Assembly: GCA_016802295.1 (NCBI GenBank)
Contig: JAESIW010000180.1
Span: 4,013,975-4,077,974, forward strand
Direction: 5' to 3'
DNA from: Brachionus rotundiformis
Taxonomy: Eukaryota; Rotifera; Eurotatoria; Ploima; Brachionidae
DNA length: 64,000 nt
This document shows positions 23,537 to 36,131 of this stretch, one piece after another. Under the pieces are notes generated by a model, which saw only the letters and a list, made by a program, of their open reading frames with translations, was not told the origin of the DNA and did not search any database. Position 1 is the stretch's first letter. Each line of letters begins with the position of its first letter. The translations under genes were made by a program, and so were the position numbers.

Positions 23537-26500
23537 TTATTTTCGTTTTAATTTAAATCTCAAAACAAAATAAGCAATTAATCTTAGAACAAAAAACATT
23601 ATGATTAAAACAGAGAAATCAAGCGGAATCATGCTCTTAGAATAAAGAAAATTAAGATTTTATTTTTTGATATATTTTTAATAGATTTACTTGTTTAAAA
23701 TTATATTTTTGCAATATTTCTTTTCCTGTACTAATGCACCCTGCTGCACTGCATACATCACCGTCTGAAACCTGGCTGCATGGAATATTTGTCTCATCTT
23801 GCCATAAGAAAACATTACAAGCTTCGTTTGTGTAAAAAAACCAAGAAATATATTTTAGCCAAACAAAATATTTTGGAATCGATCTTGAAATAAAATTTAA
23901 TTGTATAATTCATGAAAGATAAAATACAGAAAAAATCATCTTTTCTTCAATTATACCAATTTATTATCTAAATTTTATTCCAAAAATTTATTTCACGTAA
24001 TTTAAGTTATTTTTTAAATAAGAACTGATTTGTTTTTGATGTAAAATTACGTCTTTTAATTTTCTGCATTTGTTTAAATTGTTTAAATAATAGTACCTCA
24101 ATTATCTATTCTTAAGTAGTTCTTAATTAATTTAAAGTCAATTCATGCTTTGACAGATCTATTTGACAAAAATCTTAATTTTACTAACTAAATTATGAAA
24201 AATTTGAAAAGAAAATTATTTGAAACGAAATTTTGATTTAACGAAGTCAATATTTCATTCTTTTAATTTCCTATCAAAACTCTATTATTATTATTAATTT
24301 GATTGTTTTGTAAAAAAATAATTTCCGGGACAGTTCAGAATGGATTTTCATCCTTCTTTTCAGCCCAACATGAATAAAAGTCCTATTAAAAAAAATATTT
24401 AGATAGTTTTTATAAAATATAAATAATGAATGAGAAAATAAACATAGTATTGCTTTTTTACCAAGAAATTTGAGTTGGAGTTGTTTTAGTATTTTGTTTT
24501 TTAGTTTAAAAATAGATAAAAATGAATTTAACTTTATGAATTCATTTCATATCAAAAAATTCTTGATACTACGAAAAATAAAAAATTTTTTTCTTTCAAA
24601 AGAAAATATTTGGAATCAAGAAAGAAGAAATGTTAGTAAAGAAAAACTTAAAATCATGAAAAAAAAGTTAAAATAATTGAGTTTTTACTAATAATAGTCG
24701 AGAGTATTATTTATGTTAGAAAGATTGAAGATGATTGATGATTCAATGAGTCTATGGTTCAAAGCCTAATTAAAATGGAAAATTTTATCAAACAAATAAC
24801 AAATTAAAATTGATCATTTTTTTAAAATAATTTTAATTAAATTCAAAATAATCTTAATCTAGTTTAACATGAAGAAATTCTAAAAATTAAATTTATTTTT
24901 TTATATGAAAATTTTGAAATAACGAAATTCGATTTAACGAAAAGCCAATTTTGGTTACCAACTTCATTCGTTAAATCGCGAGTTGACTGTATTATATTTA
25001 AAAGTGATATCTTATAATGGTTTTGTGAAGTTCAGTACAAAGAACAGAACAAAGCGTAAAAAAACTAAATAACTTTTTTTCTAAAAGTTTAAAATTAATT
25101 CTGTGAATGCAGAATGATGCAACATTCAAAGTTGCATCAACTGTAAAAGTCTGCAAATGATGTGAAAAATCTCTGCAAAATGCACTACACTCGCTTATAT
25201 TGAAATTTAATTTCTGCTGAACTCTACAAAATTAGCAGACATGGATATTTGATGCAACTTTGGATGTTGCACCATTCTGCATTCACAAAATTAGGTTTAA
25301 ACCTTTAGAAAAAAAGTTGTTCAAATTTTTTACATTTTTTCTGTTCTTTTTGCCATTTTGTACTGAATTTCACAAAACCCCTTATAATTATCTTTTAATT
25401 ATTAGCTTTTCAACAAAATTATTAACTAAAAGAATAAAATATAAGTATATTTTTACTTACGTATCGTTTAAGAAAAATCCTGAAAAAATTAGCAGTGGCA
25501 TCACAACTGGAGCTACCAACGAGATTGCAACTTCAATGCTGGCCGATGCAGCTGAGAGCAAGAGACCACAAGAAATTGCAACTTGGCTACTTAACACAAT
25601 TGTAAGCAGTACTTGAACAAAAATACCAAAGCTGTCGTTTAGACCTATCATCCAGTAGCTGATTGTAACAAATAAGGTAGCCGTAAGAACATACTTTGGC
25701 ATCTAAATATTAAAATAACAGAATCTATTAACTAGAAAAGAAAAATTTGGCTTTTACTTCGGCTAACTGCTTGACCAGATAATAAATGGTAATTGAGTAA
25801 AGACGATTTTTGCTTTCACGATAGACTAGAGTCAAGTCAGCAGGAAATGTCTAATTTAAAAGCATTTTATTTTTGTCTAATGAATTAAATTAATTAATAA
25901 AAAGTACATTAACAACTGAAAACAAAAATCCGAAAGAAGACTGCATTATTATTACAAATAATGCTCCTGATCTGTTAATGGCGCCTATTTCATTTTTATC
26001 AAGCCTAAGAAAAATAAGTCCTAAAAAAATTGAAACTATCTTTCAAAATTAATTAAATTAGTTAAATTTAGATAAAATATTTATATTATTTTGTGATAAT
26101 ATTTACAATCGCTTGCAAAATTGTGACCATAGAAGCAAAAGGATTTTTTATATCAAGCTTCATTTGTCTCCAAAAAAGCCAACCAAATTGACTAAAATAG
26201 GAAGCGCTATATTTTGGCATATCATCTTGGTCATTGTATATTGGATAACTTTCGGTGAAATAAATGTCATTGAAAATGCGTGCATAGTATTCACTTTTGA
26301 TAAATCTATCGACAATAAACTAGGAAAAAAATATTCAAATATAAATATTTTAGTATAAATTTTCTTCTTACTTCAGCTCTAATTAGATCATTTTGTTTGT
26401 TTTTAGCTGAAATCGACAATGTTTCTATGAAATAATCTGCTACAAATACAAAAACAAAATTATCAAAAATTCCTCTCTAATAAAGATAAATACAAATAGC

Positions 26501-28524
26501 ATAAATATTCTAAAAAAGTTAACATTTATAGAACTTAATTCAATTTTTTAAAAATAATATTCATATTCATTCGAGATAGGCTATTTAATTTAATAAATTA
26601 AATTTATCTATTAAATATGATTGATTAATTTTTTATTTTTCAAATAATTATATCTTCAAGTAGCAGAATTTGTTTAGGATATGAAAAATCTGAGAGACTA
26701 GTTTGACAAAGCTATTATATTTTTTAAGGTTTAAAGAATTAGTTAAAGGTATGTTAGTAAATAAACGCATAAAAGATAATAGCATACTTATTAGATAGAA
26801 AAATAAGCAATATGATATGTCCATAAATTACCTGGATTGTAAAAATTTGGAATTCTGTATCCAATACTAAAAAAATAAATACCTAATATAATTAGATTTT
26901 ATTTTGTTGTCGTTTTTATCTATTTATCTAATTTTATTTTCAAAATACTTTTAAAAATAAAATACAATTTGGCAAAGTTATGCCCAGTTTTTCTAACATA
27001 ATCTCGTAAAGACATGTGTGACCAAAATAAAAACTAGATAAAAAAAATTAACCTTGCAAAAAAATTCGATGCATGGTATCTTGGACCAAAATAAGCTAAT
27101 CGTCCTTCTGTTAAAAGAATTAAAGTGTCAAACATCTCAAATATTTGTGATGACGGCTGGTGTATTGTGCAAACTATTGTTTTGCCATGGTTGGCTAGTT
27201 TTCTCATTGATTCAACCAGTGATTGAGCCATAGAAGAATCAAGGCCCGATGTTGGCTCATCGCAAAACAACAATGATGGTAAATTAACTATTTCAGACGC
27301 ATATGACAGCCTACGTTTTTCACCACCTGACAAACCCTTCATTTTATCTCCAACTCCTTAATATGTATTTGTTCATAAACTAGTGTTTATCCTTTTGTTT
27401 ATAAAAATAGTTTATACCAATAAAAGTGTCTTCAGACTTGACCAAATTAACCTGGAACAAAAAAATTTAGTGTTACATTTCAAATAGAATGCAATTTTCA
27501 TAGAATACTAACTTGCTGAATTAGTTCATCAACTCGTTGATATCTTTCTTCCCGGCTATACTCGTTTGCTAATTTAAGCATTGTCTTTTAAAGAAATTAA
27601 ATTCATTTAATTATTGATAGACTTTTTAAAACCTAACCACAAAAGTTAGATGTTCACGAACAGTCAGAACTCCATTAAATAAATCTTCTTGTTGAACGAA
27701 ACCAGAATATCTGCTTATCATACCCCAATCGGTCTCAATTCCGTTCAACTTAACACTTGCACTTGTTTCTATTTTTGCATTATTGCGAAAATTTAAAATA
27801 TTCAAAAGAGTGGTTTTGCCAGCACCACTCGCGCCCATTATTGCACACAATTCACCAGGTTTTACAATACCAATCACTTAAATAAAATACTAACTTAAAA
27901 TGCCTTCAATTTGAATAATAAAATTGAATAAGATTTAGATTTATTCTGCCATGGACACTTGCTATTATTTAATATTATAAATTATTTCATATTTACAAAA
28001 AAGAAAAAAAATCATCCCTTATTTATAAATAACAATTAAGGGATGATTTTTTTTCTTTTTAGTGAATGGTGTCTTGGAAAAGTCTTGGAAAACTAGCCTT
28101 TGATTAAGTTAAAAACAACAATTAAGAGATCGAATTATATTTTATATAATTTCAAAAAATATTTGTCATTTCAATTAAGAAGATTTGAAAATTAATTAAT
28201 GATTTTACATTCTTTTTCTCAAAAATTCGTGACGAATGAACTGGGATTCTTAATTTTTTATTTAAATTTTATAAAATGCCGTGCCAAAACTGGAAACTCT
28301 AAAGGCAATTAAGTCCATTACTATTTACCATTTGTCAATAACTGTTTGTATTTTTCTTCTCTTTGGCAAGGAAAAAATTTGGATTTAATTGAACTTTTTT
28401 TGATTTTGGTCCAAGCATTTATATTCCACGAAATTGTTGTTTTTTGTTGATTATCCTCAATTACATTTGAAAGAGGACCGTAGTAATCATGAGAATAAAA
28501 ATGATTTCCTTGTTGGAACATCAT
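23537..28524 (-). CDS. ABCG-family half-transporter A
   Basis: ATP-binding-cassette half-transporter of subfamily G (white/ABCG2-like): NBD first, then six membrane helices; it acts as a dimer at a membrane. Thirteen exons (minus order) give 639 residues: 28524-28329, 27876-27638, 27584-27513, 27451-27418, 27356-27053, 26866-26832, 26439-26372, 26319-26107, 26039-25908, 25850-25758, 25702-25461, 23883-23691 and 23635-23537. Walker A GASGAGKTT, signature LSGGEKR, Walker B LLFCDEPTSGLD, H-loop TIHQPSSQ, then NPADYF and the membrane domain (QFGWLFWRQ onward). A Cys-rich extracellular loop (IPCSQVSDGDVCSAAGC) precedes the last helix. The substrate cannot be deduced. Intron 11 is 1,577 nt and contains a 362-bp inverted-repeat element. 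It is divergent from the plus-strand ABCG gene and clearly its paralogue. Confidence 0.93.
25019..25380. mobile_element. MITE-like element with 120-130 bp inverted repeats and 8-bp target duplication
   Basis: The left arm at 25019-25140 and right arm at 25251-25380 are inverted repeats of each other (about 85% by eye), starting GGTTTTGTGAA on the left and GGGTTTTGTGAA on the right end read inward. The 362-bp element has no coding capacity. It is flanked by an exact direct repeat CTTATAAT at 25011-25018 and 25381-25388. An 8-bp duplication is the hallmark of hAT-type (or P-type) transposase insertion. It sits in intron 11 of ABCG A. Confidence 0.85.
27998..28060. repeat. Perfect 24-bp inverted repeat (hairpin)
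   Basis: Arms 27998-28021 and 28037-28060 are perfect reverse complements around a 15-nt loop. The core is ATCATCCCTTA facing TAAGGGATGAT, extended by A-rich and T-rich ends. It lies in intron 1 of ABCG A and could fold in the pre-mRNA. Confidence 0.8.
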
Positions 28525-29227
28525 TTTTCAATTTTTCTTAAAAATATTTTGAAACTAAAAATAAATTAAAAGTGAATTAATTGAGGAGATAAAAAATATT
28601 TAAATTTACAAGATTCTTTATTTCTAAATCATTAAACTACATACTAATAGGTATTTTTCCAATTTAAAATTCACAAAAATTTATTTTTCTTCTATAATTT
28701 GATTTAATTAAGTATTTTATTATTTTAAAGAATAGTTAAGTAAATTTTCCTTTTCTTTATTTTTATCCCATCATTGGATGAATTGTAAAACTTAACCAAA
28801 AATGATCTCTTTATGGAAGGATTTTTGTCAGAAAGCATTAAAATATTTTGTTCATACAGTTGACTAATGCATAATATGATAAATTAAAAGAAAATATTTT
28901 TAAAAAATCAAGTGACGTGAATATACAAGAATGTTCACTAAATATCATCTGGCTTTAAGGTCGATATAAAAACTCTAAAAACTCAAGCTCATTAGAGCGA
29001 AAAATTCAGCTTGTTTAATGCAATAACTTTTAAAAGAATCTTGGATTCAAACAATATCATATCATGACGAACTAATGATGATTTCCAAACATACATATTT
29101 GAATAGTTAATTATTAATGTTATAAACCCTAAATTAAAATGAATTAATATATACAATAAACAAACAAACAAAATTTTATAATTTAAAGTTAATTTAAATT
29201 AACTAATAAGAACTAGAACACTTAAAA
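28525..29227. promoter_or_regulatory. Shared divergent promoter region of the two ABCG genes
   Basis: About 700 bp separate the start codons of two divergently transcribed ABCG paralogues, so both promoters must lie here or overlap. No TATA box or binding motif can be singled out in such AT-rich DNA. The call rests on gene geometry only. Confidence 0.5.
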
Positions 29228-32200
29228 ATGGTAACAATAAATATTTTTTAAGGCATATATTCTAAATCTTGATAATTAAAAGGCTTTTTACTGGAACAAT
29301 AATTTTTTTAATTGTAAAATTGTATGTACGGATGAGTATGAAATTTATTCAAGAAACTTGAAGCCAAAATCCCATGAATATTTGGATGATTTGGATGTTT
29401 TTAACAATCAACTAAGTTACTCAAATGGACTAATCTTTTCATGGGTTGTCAATGCATACTTGGAACAAAAATCTAGTTTGGTAGAAAAAATAAAAAATAA
29501 TTTTATTCGCTATGAGACATTTGATGAACAGTCAGATGGCAAAATATTGGACAATGGTAAATACCTTGCTTTTCCATTTTTCTTCCCTAGTTTTTTAAAT
29601 TAAAGTTTGTGGTTATTTGCAATCAGGCGATTTTTGTGCTATAATGGGCTCAAGTGGTTCTGGAAAAACTACACTGCTTAATTGTCTTACTTTAAGTGAA
29701 AAAAATTTAAATGTCGAAAGTGACATACGAATAAATGGAAAAAGTGTTGGATTCTCTGAATTAATTGATTATTGTGGATTTGTCAAACAAAACGACCTAT
29801 TTATTGATGTATTGACAGTGAAAGAATGGCTTACCTTTCAGGTTTTGGTTTTAATTTTATCATTTTATCAAATAATCAAATATACATGGATTATTATAAA
29901 ACATTTTATAGATGGATGATTTATTTTTGATTCAAAGGTTCTGACATAAAAGTTTTTAAAGCACCTTGTTTTCTTTTCTCTCATATCTAGCTGTAGCCTT
30001 ACTCTCATTTTACTATTTATTGTATCGATCTTTTGGTCAAAACTTTCGAAACACTGATCAATATTAAGTCATCTATGTAAAAGTTTAATTATCTCTAAAA
30101 TGATATGAAAGTAGTAGGCGTTAGCTATAATCGTATTTGATTCTATTTTAGTTTTAGTTAAATAAATAAAAATAATAAAAATGAGCTTTGTTAAAAGGCT
30201 TTTATGAGAATTGGTGATAATTGGTCATACGAACAAAAATATAACCGAATTGATGAAGTTTTGGCCGAGTGTAATTTAGAAAAAATTCAAGACAATTTCA
30301 TCGGCGGTCTTGAGTTTAGCAAAGGAATTTCAGGAGGAGAAAAAAGACTCCTTAGCTTCGCAACCCAAGTAAGGGCTATAAAGGTAATTAAAATAACTTT
30401 TCTAGCTAAAATATTTGCATTAGATTCTCACAAAACCTGACATTCTCTTTTGCGATGAACCCACAACTGGTTTAGGTATAAAAAATTGGCTAAAATCTAA
30501 GCTATAAAAATCTAACTTATCTGAATAAATTAGACACTTATACAGCTTCCGTAATCATGGATATTCTTGAAACACAGGCTAAAGAAGGAAAAATAGTTCT
30601 ATGCTCGATTCATCAACCTTCAAGCCAAATGTTCCAAAGATTTACCACGTAACTGGAATTCTAAATAAAACAGATAGCATATGCTAATTTTTATTGGGTT
30701 AAGTCTTTTCTTGATGTCAGAAGGAAGAGTTGCATATTTTGGACCTAAAACCAAAGCGCTAAGCTTTTTCGAAAGGTAACCTATTTATTTATATGACATT
30801 TTTTTCAATGATTATTATTTTTAATAAAGATTTAATTTAAAATTTCAACAAAATTTTTTGAACCAAACTTTTTTTTAGGATTGGATTTTATTTTCCATTC
30901 AATTACAATCCGGCTGACATGTTCATTTCAGCCCTTCAAATATCTGCAATTAGCCGCCAACAAGACTTGACGCGAGTAAATGTAAGAGATTTTATATGAT
31001 TTAAATGGTCAATTATTAATATTAAAATATAATAGAATTTAAATTTTAGTTATAATAATAAGCTATAGCATTAGACCAGCGGAGCGAGACCAAATTGTGC
31101 CCCGCTATCCTGGTAGCTTTTCATATACACAAAAAAATTTACCCAATTTATTTTTATGATATTTCCATAAATAATTTACATTTTCAATTAAGTTATAATG
31201 TCTAGTAATTATTTAAAATGGTTTGTTCAAATGAATAAAAATATCTATCTGCATTAAATTCAATTTATTACAAAATGATAAATTATTTTTAAACTATTAT
31301 TATATTACTACAAATAAAGATAAATTTCAATTATAATTTAATTGTTCGAAAATTTGTGAATTTTTCAAATTTTACAGAATTTTTAATAATTATTAATTCT
31401 TAATAAGCTTTTTATTTTTAAGTTTATAATAGACCAATTTTCAAGAAGCGAAAACAATTACCAGACACTGTTTTATCTAAATCGTTTACATTCATACCTA
31501 AATCAAGATTATTTAGACAATATAAGCTATTTCAAAGAGTATAATAAATTTTGGATTTTATTAATAATTTGTTTTGTTTATTTTTTAAAAGACAAAATGT
31601 TTCCTTTGGTGAACAATTCAAGTGGCTTTTGTGGCGAAACTTTCTGATTGATGTGAGAAATTTTTACTCATTTTTTTTCATCTGGTTTACATTGGTATTC
31701 TGTGGTGTTTTCATTGGATTCGCGTATTTCCAAACATCTCTTAACGAAAAAAACATCAATGGCCTAATATTACTGCTTGTGTTGGTTTTTGGCTATATCT
31801 TTTTTAATCCAATAATGAACAATTATATAAAAGACATGCCTATATTTTTTCGCGACTACAAAGACAACTTGTACTCAACTGCAATTTATTTCCTTACAAA
31901 GCAGATAGTTGATGTATTATTAATTTTTATTGATATGGTTTTATTTAGTTTTATTTACCTTAGTTTCCAAAATTTTTTTCGCTTGGCATCATAGTAATGA
32001 CCATTATTTACTGGCTGAGTAATCTGAGAAACGACGCTGGTGTATTCTTCGCCGTTTTGTTTGTTTCCTACTTGGCAATGGAGTGTTCATTTAGCTTTGG
32101 TTTTTTTTTATTCTTTTTTCTAAAATCAATATGATGAGATTTTATTTCATGAGTACATTTTTAACCTAAATTAAGATTTAATTAAGTTAAAAAAGTAAAA

Positions 32201-33212
32201 TTTTTTATTAAAATGTTAAAAATTAGATTATTAAAATGTGAAAAGCAAAATAGTTTTTAACAAAAAATAATAATTCTTAAAAATGTATCCATGAATGGCA
32301 AGTTGAAGTTTATGATCAAATTAAAATGATCATGCTCAAAAATTATTATAAAAATATATTTTTAAATATTTTCGACTAAAAAATTTTTTTGCAGAATTGC
32401 ATTTTTAAAGTAAACATTCAATGTTAAACTTAAATTTTTATGTCTGCAAATTTCTGCAAAAAATTAATGTATGCAGAATTTTGCACAATACTTGATTATG
32501 ATTTAACATGTTCTATTACACATGAAAATCTATCTCTGCATTACATATTACAATTAAAAAGAATATAAAAAATTAGAAAAAAAATAATTTTTGAGCATGA
32601 TCATTTTATTTTGATCATAAACTTCAATATGTCCCATGAATTATAAATCTGGCCATATTGTGTGTTTATTTTACTTATTAATTAATTTTTGGATAAATTC
32701 AAAGCCTATTTTATTTCAATATTGACATCAGACATAAGACTTTCTGTGGAGATAGCAGCTAGCTTTGTAATCTCATCTGCATCTTTTTGTATTCTTATCG
32801 GGCAGTACATAGTAACTTATTAGCAAGAAATTAGTATTAATTATTTATTTACTAGTGATCTGCCTCTTAAATGGTTAAAGTATACATCATGGCTCTACTA
32901 CATGTATGACTCGGTGATGTATTTGGTATACAATTCATATGACAGCGTTCCATGCACTGAACCGAACATCACCATAAGCTCGAGTGGTACAGATCAAGTG
33001 TGTCCTAATCCACAATGTTATAAAGATGGAAATGATATCTTAGATCGTTTTGACATAACTAATGTAAAATTGATAGAATATTCAATTTGAATGTCTAAAA
33101 TAATTCTATTTAGAATGGACTGGCTAGAAATATTATCATCACTTTTTTAATTTTAATAATTTTAAGATATTTAGCTTATTTGATTTTAAAATTTAGAGCT
33201 TCAAGGGCCTAA
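29228..33212 (+). CDS. ABCG-family half-transporter B
   Basis: Paralogue of the minus-strand ABCG gene, with the same NBD-then-membrane order. Exons giving 667 residues: 29228-29230, 29283-29556, 29606-29841, 30198-30368, 30424-30475, 30534-30648, 30704-30775, 30879-30975, 31423-31538, 31592-31947, 31995-32099, 32705-32804, 32856-33063 and 33114-33212. Walker A GSSGSGKTT, signature ISGGEKR, Walker B ILFCDEPTTGLD, H-loop SIHQPSSQ, NPADMF, membrane helices, extracellular loop VPCTEPNITISS with Cys, and a final helix ending FRASRA. The start is the weakest point: the second exon has no ATG, and the model uses an ATG immediately followed by a donor (29228-29230), which yields an N-terminus resembling that of A. 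The 32804/32856 junction is also uncertain. Part of exons 6-7 is duplicated at 22931-23260. Confidence 0.9.
32297..32633. mobile_element. MITE-like element with 51-bp inverted repeats and 8-bp target duplication
   Basis: Arms 32297-32347 and 32583-32633 are inverted repeats with four mismatches in 51; the shared core includes TTGAAGTTTATGATCA. An exact direct repeat CCATGAAT lies at 32289-32296 and 32634-32641. The 337-bp element is non-coding and sits in an intron of ABCG B. The 8-bp duplication again points to a hAT-like transposase. The terminal sequence differs from the element at 25019-25380, so it is another family. Confidence 0.85.
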
Positions 33213-34299
33213 TTAGAGTAAATAAAAATGATCTTTTCTCTTTAAACACTTTCTATTGCTTGGTTATGATTTTTATCCCTAAGAAATTATACATGCCATA
33301 GCCGAAATATTTATTTCTCAAATATGTTTTAAATCTTAAACCCATTTATATATTTATTAAATTATAAATTAATATTACATAAATAATTTGTTCATTGCTA
33401 ATAATTTGCTATCTATTAAAGAAAAGCAATTTTTAGCTTAGAATTTTTTTATCATTAAATATCATTATTTTTCTCTTTGAGTTCTAATAATACTCTCTTG
33501 GAATCAAATTTATTAAATTGAATTTAAGCTAAAACCTATTTAAGTCATTCTTTTCAACTGAAATAAAATTATATGGACACACTTAGGTATGTATAAATTT
33601 AATGAAAAGGCTGTTTTATTTCAATAATTTAGACAATCTCAACACCGACTTAAGAGTTGGAAATCCATTTCAGGTACTAAGAAGAGCCGATTAAATAGTA
33701 TTCAGTTTTATCCGAAGGCCAGAGTCAACATGTTTAAAAGATTTAACTGGCTTTTAGAGATGAGGAATCTTGGGACTCTAATTCAAAACCAAGACTTGTT
33801 TGTGATGGAAATACAATCAATAAAAACTTAACAGGTGATGACTTCACCAGATATAGATCAAAACATCAGAAGGAAGGTTGAAAGGACGGTGACTTTCCAA
33901 TCTAGTTCCAAAACGCCAAGATTAGAATAATTTTAGCTAGCTAAATTGATCTTAAAAGACGAGAAGGGATCAATCTTTCTTTTGCCTACTCCGGAACAAG
34001 AACTAATAATATTATGCAAATAAGGTTCAGATTCAACTTCAGAAATGGCACGAAACTGTCCAGAGCTGTGCAAGCACAAAAATCTAGCAACACACCAATT
34101 ACAATTTTCAAAACAAAAAGAGACCATAATTACTGGATATTACCAGGTGTGAAAGGGAAGCTTTAGTGCATCAGGGAATTCTAGTGTAACGGAGATATTT
34201 TCTAAATTTAAAGGAATTTTTTTTGGCAAAAAGCAATATTAATAAATAAAGTTTGCTTGATTTGTAAATTTAATTTGAAAAAATCTTTAGTCAAAATGA
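33213..34299. other. Intergenic with an unassigned coding-like stretch
   Basis: After the ABCG B 3' end, about 33,640-34,170 is less AT-rich. Plus-strand frames are open for about 60 codons each: one begins near QHRLKSWKSISGTKKSRLN, another contains FAYSGTRTNNIMQIRFRF. Frames change between them and no family was recognised. A decayed mobile element is the most likely explanation. Confidence 0.35.
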
Positions 34300-34526
34300 T
34301 CCAAAAGACAAAATTCAGTAATTTCATATTCGTTGTTGTTTTTTGTAAAATATTTTTCTGGAATAAATTTCTTTATAAAATCCTAAATAATTACAATTTT
34401 TGATATTAGATCTTTAAATTTATGTATTTTAATTTTACTAGGAACTTAGGTTTCTAAACCTTAATTCCATATTTTTTTCCTGCCTTGTTTCTTTCTACAT
34501 TACATATTTCTTGAAATCAGGCTTAA
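34300..34526 (+). repeat. Left arm of a 230-bp inverted repeat
   Basis: This stretch is the reverse complement, at roughly 85-90% by eye, of 36680-36913. Shared landmarks are TTCAGTAATTTCATATTC at the outer end, TTTCTAAACCTTAATTCC in the middle and CTTGAAATCAGGCTT at the inner end. It could be a long terminal inverted repeat or simply one of two oppositely oriented copies of a dispersed repeat. Confidence 0.8.
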
Positions 34527-36131
34527 TTTAAATTTTTCTAATTGAAAAATAAAACAAGCCAACTTAAGATTCAAATAATAAAAATCGGACAAAATGTGAC
34601 AAGTAAATTTTTACTAGTTTAAATGAATTTATTTGAATGATCAAATTTAAATATCCTGTTGTTTAATTTTTCAAAACATTTTTTTTTAATTATTTTTATT
34701 CTAAATTTAATATTTTCAATTAAATAATCAAATAAAATAACTAAATTTTTGATCAGTCCTATCAGACATAGACAATGGCTTGATAAATTTATTAAGTTAT
34801 AAATTGTACACTCATATCAATTTCGAACATAAAAAACTAATAGAATAACAAATAATATCAAAAGTAGCTGATATAAGTTATTAAAATTAAATCGTAAGTT
34901 AAGTATCTTTATTCGAAATCCCTGATAAATTATTTGCTTTTATCTCTTATTACTAATCAAGCTAGTTAAAATTTAAAAATCAAAATCTTAAAGAAGTTAT
35001 TCATATTTTCTTTAGATTCTTGTTTTTCCTTGGAAACAAGAATAGAAAATACTAATTTTTTAATTGGTATCAAAATTTTTTATTATCTTAACTATTTATC
35101 AGTATTTAAGAAAACAACTACATTTTATTTATTGTTTTTGTATTAAGTTTCATAAGTTATACGATAATAAAAAAAGAAAAAAGTTTATTTTATAATCTCA
35201 AAATTTCAAACTATTCAATAAAATTAAGTCTTACCAAATTTTAATACTCAAAAATAATTTTAAAAAATATTTTTTACTTTAACTAGTAATAATAGTACAT
35301 TAAAAGATCAATTATGTCTCGTTTAAATTATATCCCATCCTATTTTTATCCCAGAGATTTAACAGAACCGATTTTCCTCAATATATTACATTGTAAAGAA
35401 TACTGGGCAACTTGATAAAAAATCCAAATTTTTAATTGTATGATATCGTTTTAAAGATCTTGAAGAGCTGAATCATAAAATGTCAAAAATTTTCTAATCG
35501 GATCATTCTTTCAAAATCTATATGAACTTAAAGTCTGAATGGGCTTATTACTTAAAATGGGAATATCTTGGTCATTTTTAAGGCTTTTATAATAATTTTT
35601 ATTCAGCATGTTCAAAAATAAATGAGGAATTCAAAATAAATATTAGTTAGGTTATTCAAGTAAAAATATATCTTACAGTCCTGAAAAACCACAAAATAAG
35701 ATATGAAGCTGTTTAGGAATCCCCCAGTACCCGCATGTCTTTGGACCGTCGACCAGAGAAAATAAAATTTCAACCTTATTTGAGTGTCTAAAGCATATTA
35801 AAACTGCAAATCCTACCTAATTTCCAGTCATTAGATATTTGCATTTGTGTGATTTTTGACACGAGTATAAAACTCAACATTTAAATAAAAAAAAATTTTA
35901 CATAAATATTGAATTTTACAATCGATAGGAAAAATGGATGTTTATGTAAATAAAAATAAAATAAAATATTCAAAATGAGTTCTATTGGAAAGTTAAAAAT
36001 TCGAGAACTTTTTAAATCTTGTGAGCTCTTGGGTAAAAAAAATTTTAAGCAATCTAAAGTTACAAGTTTTTTTAAAAAACTTTTTATATTATTTTATTCC
36101 TTTTGTTTTCAAAAAAAATTTAATTTTAAAT
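34527..36131. other. Spacer between inverted-repeat arms
   Basis: Mostly AT-rich and featureless. A 33-codon frame starting MSRLNYIP (ATG at 35314) resembles the start of the small frame at 36132. Another short frame starts MSSIGKLKIRELFKSCELL at 35975 and may be an upstream exon, but its phase does not join cleanly to 36132. Confidence 0.35.

Noticed and set aside
26113..26358. 81-codon plus-strand frame
   Set aside because: Antisense to the exon of ABCG A that begins its membrane domain.
31080..31130. GC-rich patch in an ABCG B intron as a tRNA or SINE promoter
   Set aside because: No convincing A-box/B-box pair or cloverleaf could be drawn; only a weak imperfect hairpin.
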